Source of the DNA: Toxorhynchites rutilus septentrionalis
Taxonomy: Eukaryota > Arthropoda > Insecta > Diptera > Culicidae
Reading direction: 5' to 3'
Assembly (NCBI RefSeq): GCF_029784135.1
Contig: NC_073746.1
Span: 260,377,598 to 260,441,597 of the forward strand
Length of the DNA stretch: 64,000 bases
Shown here: positions 60,650-64,000 of the stretch, one piece after another
Position numbering within the stretch: the first letter of the stretch is position 1
Layout: every line of letters starts with the position of its first letter
Notes under the pieces: model-generated
What the model saw: only the letters and a program-made list of their open reading frames with translations
Told to the model about the DNA's origin: nothing
The model's database searches: none
Translations under genes and position numbers: made by a program

Positions 60650-62300
60650 TATAAATATCGATTAAGTAATCACCATTATCACACGAATTAGTTCATCTTA
60701 AGCGAAGCGAGCGGCACTCCCTGTGTGTGGGAGGCGTAGAGCCGAATACCGTCTACGAATCGTTTTCTTCCTTCAAACTGCGATGAATGGGATGTGGAGA
60801 AAACTGCCATAACGATGGGATGCCCTCAGGTTCGATTAGCAGAGAGGAAAATGATAAGTGATGGTATTATTCATACCCAAGCAAAAGGATTTATGTTTTG
60901 AAATTTTGAGGGGTTGCTCGCTTCTAGATGATTGATTTACGAGAGCGGATCAGCAACATTTGGGTTTACCTACTTGAGCAGAAAATGTATAATGCACGGA
61001 CTGGCTCGAACTGGTGTATGGAATGAGAAATAAATACGAAGTAATGCATTGCAATTTCATCGAATTGTCATCGAACGATACAAAGCACCCTTTCGAAAAT
61101 TCTTCGTTGGAAGAAACAGATCATTTATTATTATTGTGACATCTGGTTTTTCACGTTGTTCTAAATCGTAGACGAAGGATGCGGGAAATTGAAAATCAAT
61201 GAATGCTAGAATTTTTTTTCTTGCTTCCAAATTGTGCTTGCTTTATTTTTTTTTTCTGAACACTGGGAAGTATCTCGCAGGCCTTTGTTACTGCCATTGT
61301 ACCTGTCAGCACAATCTGGAGAATATTTTTCCCAGCAGAGGTTGCCGTGAGGGCATGTTCGTCGGTGCAATTTACGTGTGCCTCTCTCCTGTGCTGTCCC
61401 AATTCTTTGCTCCAGCGTGCTGTGAACACTTAGACCACAAGAAAAATTACCTTGTGAACAAGCGAACACAAAGACGGGAATACGATGGAATGGGTGGAAA
61501 ACACATCCCACACACAAAGGACCGTTGCGACATCGTTGTGAACCATGAGCGGGAAGTGTATGTCTCATCTAATATTCAGCCCAAGGAATCGATAAGTGTG
61601 CACCAGTAGTGGCAAGCGGGTAGCGAGGACTATGTTAATTCCGGATGACATCGAACATTGTTGAACATTAGACCGAAATAAGGATAAGTTGACGATGCAT
61701 TACTATCCTGGAGTTTACATGACATAAAATTGATTTGACCAGTTTACGTGTACGTTTACTGTAACTCCTGTAACTTTATTATTTTCAGCATTGGCAAACA
61801 AAGCTTATAGTCACTAGTTGGGATAATATTGAAACCATAAAAACGGATTGTGTTCTGCTTTTAGTCATTTGCAATACCGCATTTCACGCTAGCATCACTT
61901 CAATCAAAATCCTTCATTCGCCCGCAGGCTCCTTTGAACAATATGTAGATAATACCGTCATGTTGCAGAAACCACACGGCACGATTCTATCCACAGCTGC
62001 TCCAAGCCCAGCAGAGGAATTTCTCCAGAAGGATAATTTTATAGTAACATTTTTTTCCATTACATTCTTCTTGTTTCCCTTCATTGTCGTTGCCTCCATG
62101 CAGTGCACTATTATTTTTTGCATACTACTTTTTTCCTCTCGTATTCCGCTTTCAGCTTTCATGGCGGAAGGATGAAAGTTGAATTTACTTGTTTGAATGT
62201 TGTTACCCTTTTACTGTATTATCTGGTGCTCTAAATGACTTTCGGATGTACTATGCTTGCATGTCATCGACATTTTTAGTGGGTTACGAAACCGGTAGGG
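60650..62300. other. No gene recognised
   Basis: Includes a 136-codon plus ORF (61199-61609, cysteine-rich near residues 13-80, hydrophobic start) and a 120-codon minus ORF over the same bases (61206-61568). Neither has a familiar motif, and at most one could be real. No repeat with a known family was seen. Confidence 0.3.
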
Positions 62301-62735
62301 TAACACGGGGTGAGTTGGACCACCCCTTCATCTCAAAAAGTACGGCACAACTTGGATTTTTTATAACATCATGTTCTTTTATTACTGAACCGTATGTAAC
62401 TAACGTAAAAAAACATTGATAAAAAAAATGAGTTGCTCTTTGATTGAAAGAGCAACTCAGGCCATCAAAAACGGATTTTCTTTGACCAACAACGAAAGTG
62501 TTTGAAAGTGCTTGAACAACAGTGAAAAGATTCATGCAGAATTCGAGATGGTGTCAATCCAATTTTTTTGGTCTGGAATCTGGCCAAGACACCTGGTATC
62601 GATCCCAAAACACTGTTACTGATTGTAACATTATCCCAAAATACTTTACATAAACATAAGTACGTTCTTTTCGATGAAACACACACTGGACCAAATCACC
62701 CCACAGACGGTCAAAATCACCCCGCATCAAATTGT
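62301..62735. repeat. Possible element with GGGGTGA.TT ends
   Basis: CACGGGGTGAGTTGGACCAC at 62307 and, inverted, CGGGGTGATTTTGACC and GGGGTGATTTGGTCCAGTG at 62690-62735 suggest imperfect inverted ends of a ~430-bp element. The match is short, so the assignment is uncertain. Confidence 0.35.
62429..62459. other. 13-bp-arm perfect hairpin
   Basis: TGAGTTGCTCTTT and AAAGAGCAACTCA flank a 5-base loop. Short and perfect; purpose unknown. Confidence 0.75.
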
Positions 62736-63003
62736 AATGTCCAAAAATCATCTCTTTTATTTTATATATAAAATATAGGGTATTGACTAAATTTTGTAAT
62801 TGGTGAAAATGTGATGAAGACGATAGCAAAATCCAAAATTTATAAATATGAAATCATGAACCTCAATGATATTTTTTTTGGAAACGTTCATATCATATCA
62901 TATCATAGTTAATAGTATGTTTTTATCATCCATATCTAATCTATATTTCATTCCTTTGATTTCCAACATTTTTCATAAATTATTCAACCGAAATACCAGG
63001 ACC

Positions 63004-63157
63004 CAAGCAAACCATTTGTCATGACAATTGTCATGCGAAAATGCGAAAACAGAATAGAAACTGAGAGAGGTTGGTGTCGACATCATGCCTCATACCGTAT
63101 GTTTCTATTCTGTTTTCGCATTTACGCATGACAATTGTCATGACAAATGGTTGCTTG
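63004..63157. mobile_element. hAT-like foldback MITE, 8-bp TSD
   Basis: Arms of about 55 bp in inverted orientation (CAAGCAAACCATTTGTCATG and its complement, including GACAATTGTCATGCG and AACAGAATAGAAAC) around a ~40-base centre. Flanked by CCAGGACC at 62996-63003 and 63158-63165. The 8-bp duplication and CAAGCAA start suggest a hAT-type transposase in trans. No coding capacity. Confidence 0.88.
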
Positions 63158-63165
63158 CCAGGACC

Positions 63166-64000
63166 TTAACTTAGTTTCCTCCCGCATATGTTGACTGGTG
63201 ATTTCAAGAGTTGTAGTAGTCATTATTAACTTATCTGGTTTTTTTTTCTTAGTTTGACATTTCACTATAACATCCTGTGAACTGTGTACGATTCTGGTGA
63301 AGCGGTCTTCCAGACCATTACTACCGGCGACGAAGTTCATGTCAGCTCGTCTTAGCAGTTGGCAGCACCATCTCAGACTGTAGTGAAACGTTGTAGGTAT
63401 AAAGAGATTGGAAATTTAAGCAGCTTTGGATACATGAAATTTCCAAAAAAAAAGATGAACTTTTTGAAAAGGGCCAAAGTTTTTTTTCTTATTGTTTTAC
63501 AAAAATTTCTAACTATGAAACTATAACACCTACAAAATTTTGGTAAGAGAAACAAATGGATGCTTCACTTGCCATATCGATTAACTCCATTTTTTGAATA
63601 TTGTTAAATTTGAGTATCAAAGCACTTGATTAACCCCTAACTGTATATATTCAAAACAAATTTCATTAATAATAAGTATTGACAACACTAAATGACAAAA
63701 TATTTTTAGCCATTGAATAACAAATAATAATAAAACATATAATATTTTATCATTTTTCTCAACATCATGTTTGTTAATGGAGTTAATCGATTTGGCAATT
63801 GATACAATAACCAACAAGTCATCCATACAGCATAAGATCGGTACTTTTACAGGGAAAAAATGCGTATATAACAACATTATGTTTTCTTTAATAAAAATAC
63901 AACTGATCCTGATTTTGCTTAAAGACGAGATAGAGAAATACTGTATTCGACAATGTTTTAGATCTCATTAAAATAAGGACTTTTGTCGAAAACGTCACAT
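63166..64000. other. No gene recognised
   Basis: AT-rich DNA to the window end with only short ORFs and no named repeat. Confidence 0.4.

Noticed and set aside
61199..61609. A secreted cysteine-rich protein gene
   Set aside because: A hydrophobic start and cysteines are present, but an equally long ORF lies on the other strand, no promoter or homology is visible, and the second half is lysine/arginine-rich without pattern.

Overview
The window is repeat-rich eukaryotic DNA, most likely from a culicine mosquito (Aedes-like). The inference rests on its mobile-element set: ITmD37E and mariner transposons, Jockey/CR1-, R1- and RNase-H-type LINEs, tRNA-derived SINEs resembling the Feilai type, and many TA, TTAA and 8-bp-TSD MITEs. 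I could not recognise a single intact host gene. Almost everything that can be named is a transposable element, usually broken and often nested inside another.

Layout: 1-4.1 kb has an internally deleted Tc1/mariner-superfamily copy, then a dead Jockey/CR1-like LINE (653-3794) carrying SINE insertions, then a transposase helix-turn-helix remnant. 5.7-10.1 kb is a 142-bp minisatellite interrupted by an ITmD37E transposon with perfect 28-bp inverted repeats, itself interrupted by an element (E1) that carries two histone H2A pseudogenes and histone-type 3' stem-loops. 11.0-13.5 kb (E2) and 14.4-15.0 kb (E3) have the same kind of ends; E2 contains 197-bp tandem repeats. 15-21.3 kb holds Tc1/mariner remnants, a long AT microsatellite, an ITmD37E copy split by a LINE, and an RNase H LINE tail.

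23.0-36.5 kb is the most striking part: four minus-strand copies of a restriction-like-endonuclease (RLE) LINE, head to tail. Two are full length with intact, nearly identical 1220-codon ORFs. Each junction joins the A-rich tail of one copy to the 5' end of the next, and the array begins against the poly(A) tail of a SINE. 36.5-42.9 kb has a SINE, LINE and mariner remnants, hairpins and gene-poor DNA. 42.9-47.8 kb is a Jockey/CR1-like LINE split by another element of the E family (E4). 49.8-53.0 kb is a mariner whose left end received a 5'-truncated R1-type LINE with a 13-bp target duplication. 53.0-54.9 kb is a long-inverted-repeat DNA element with a MITE in one arm and an inverted partial copy next to it. 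55.6-64 kb is AT-rich DNA with a pogo-like MITE, a ~380-bp foldback, a 117-bp minisatellite with SINEs, and an 8-bp-TSD foldback MITE.

No metabolic or regulatory gene network can be described. The biology here is transposition: autonomous LINEs supplying machinery, SINEs and MITEs exploiting it, and one family (E) that carries histone-derived sequence. Coordinates of element ends are by eye and may be off by a few bases where no target duplication fixes them.
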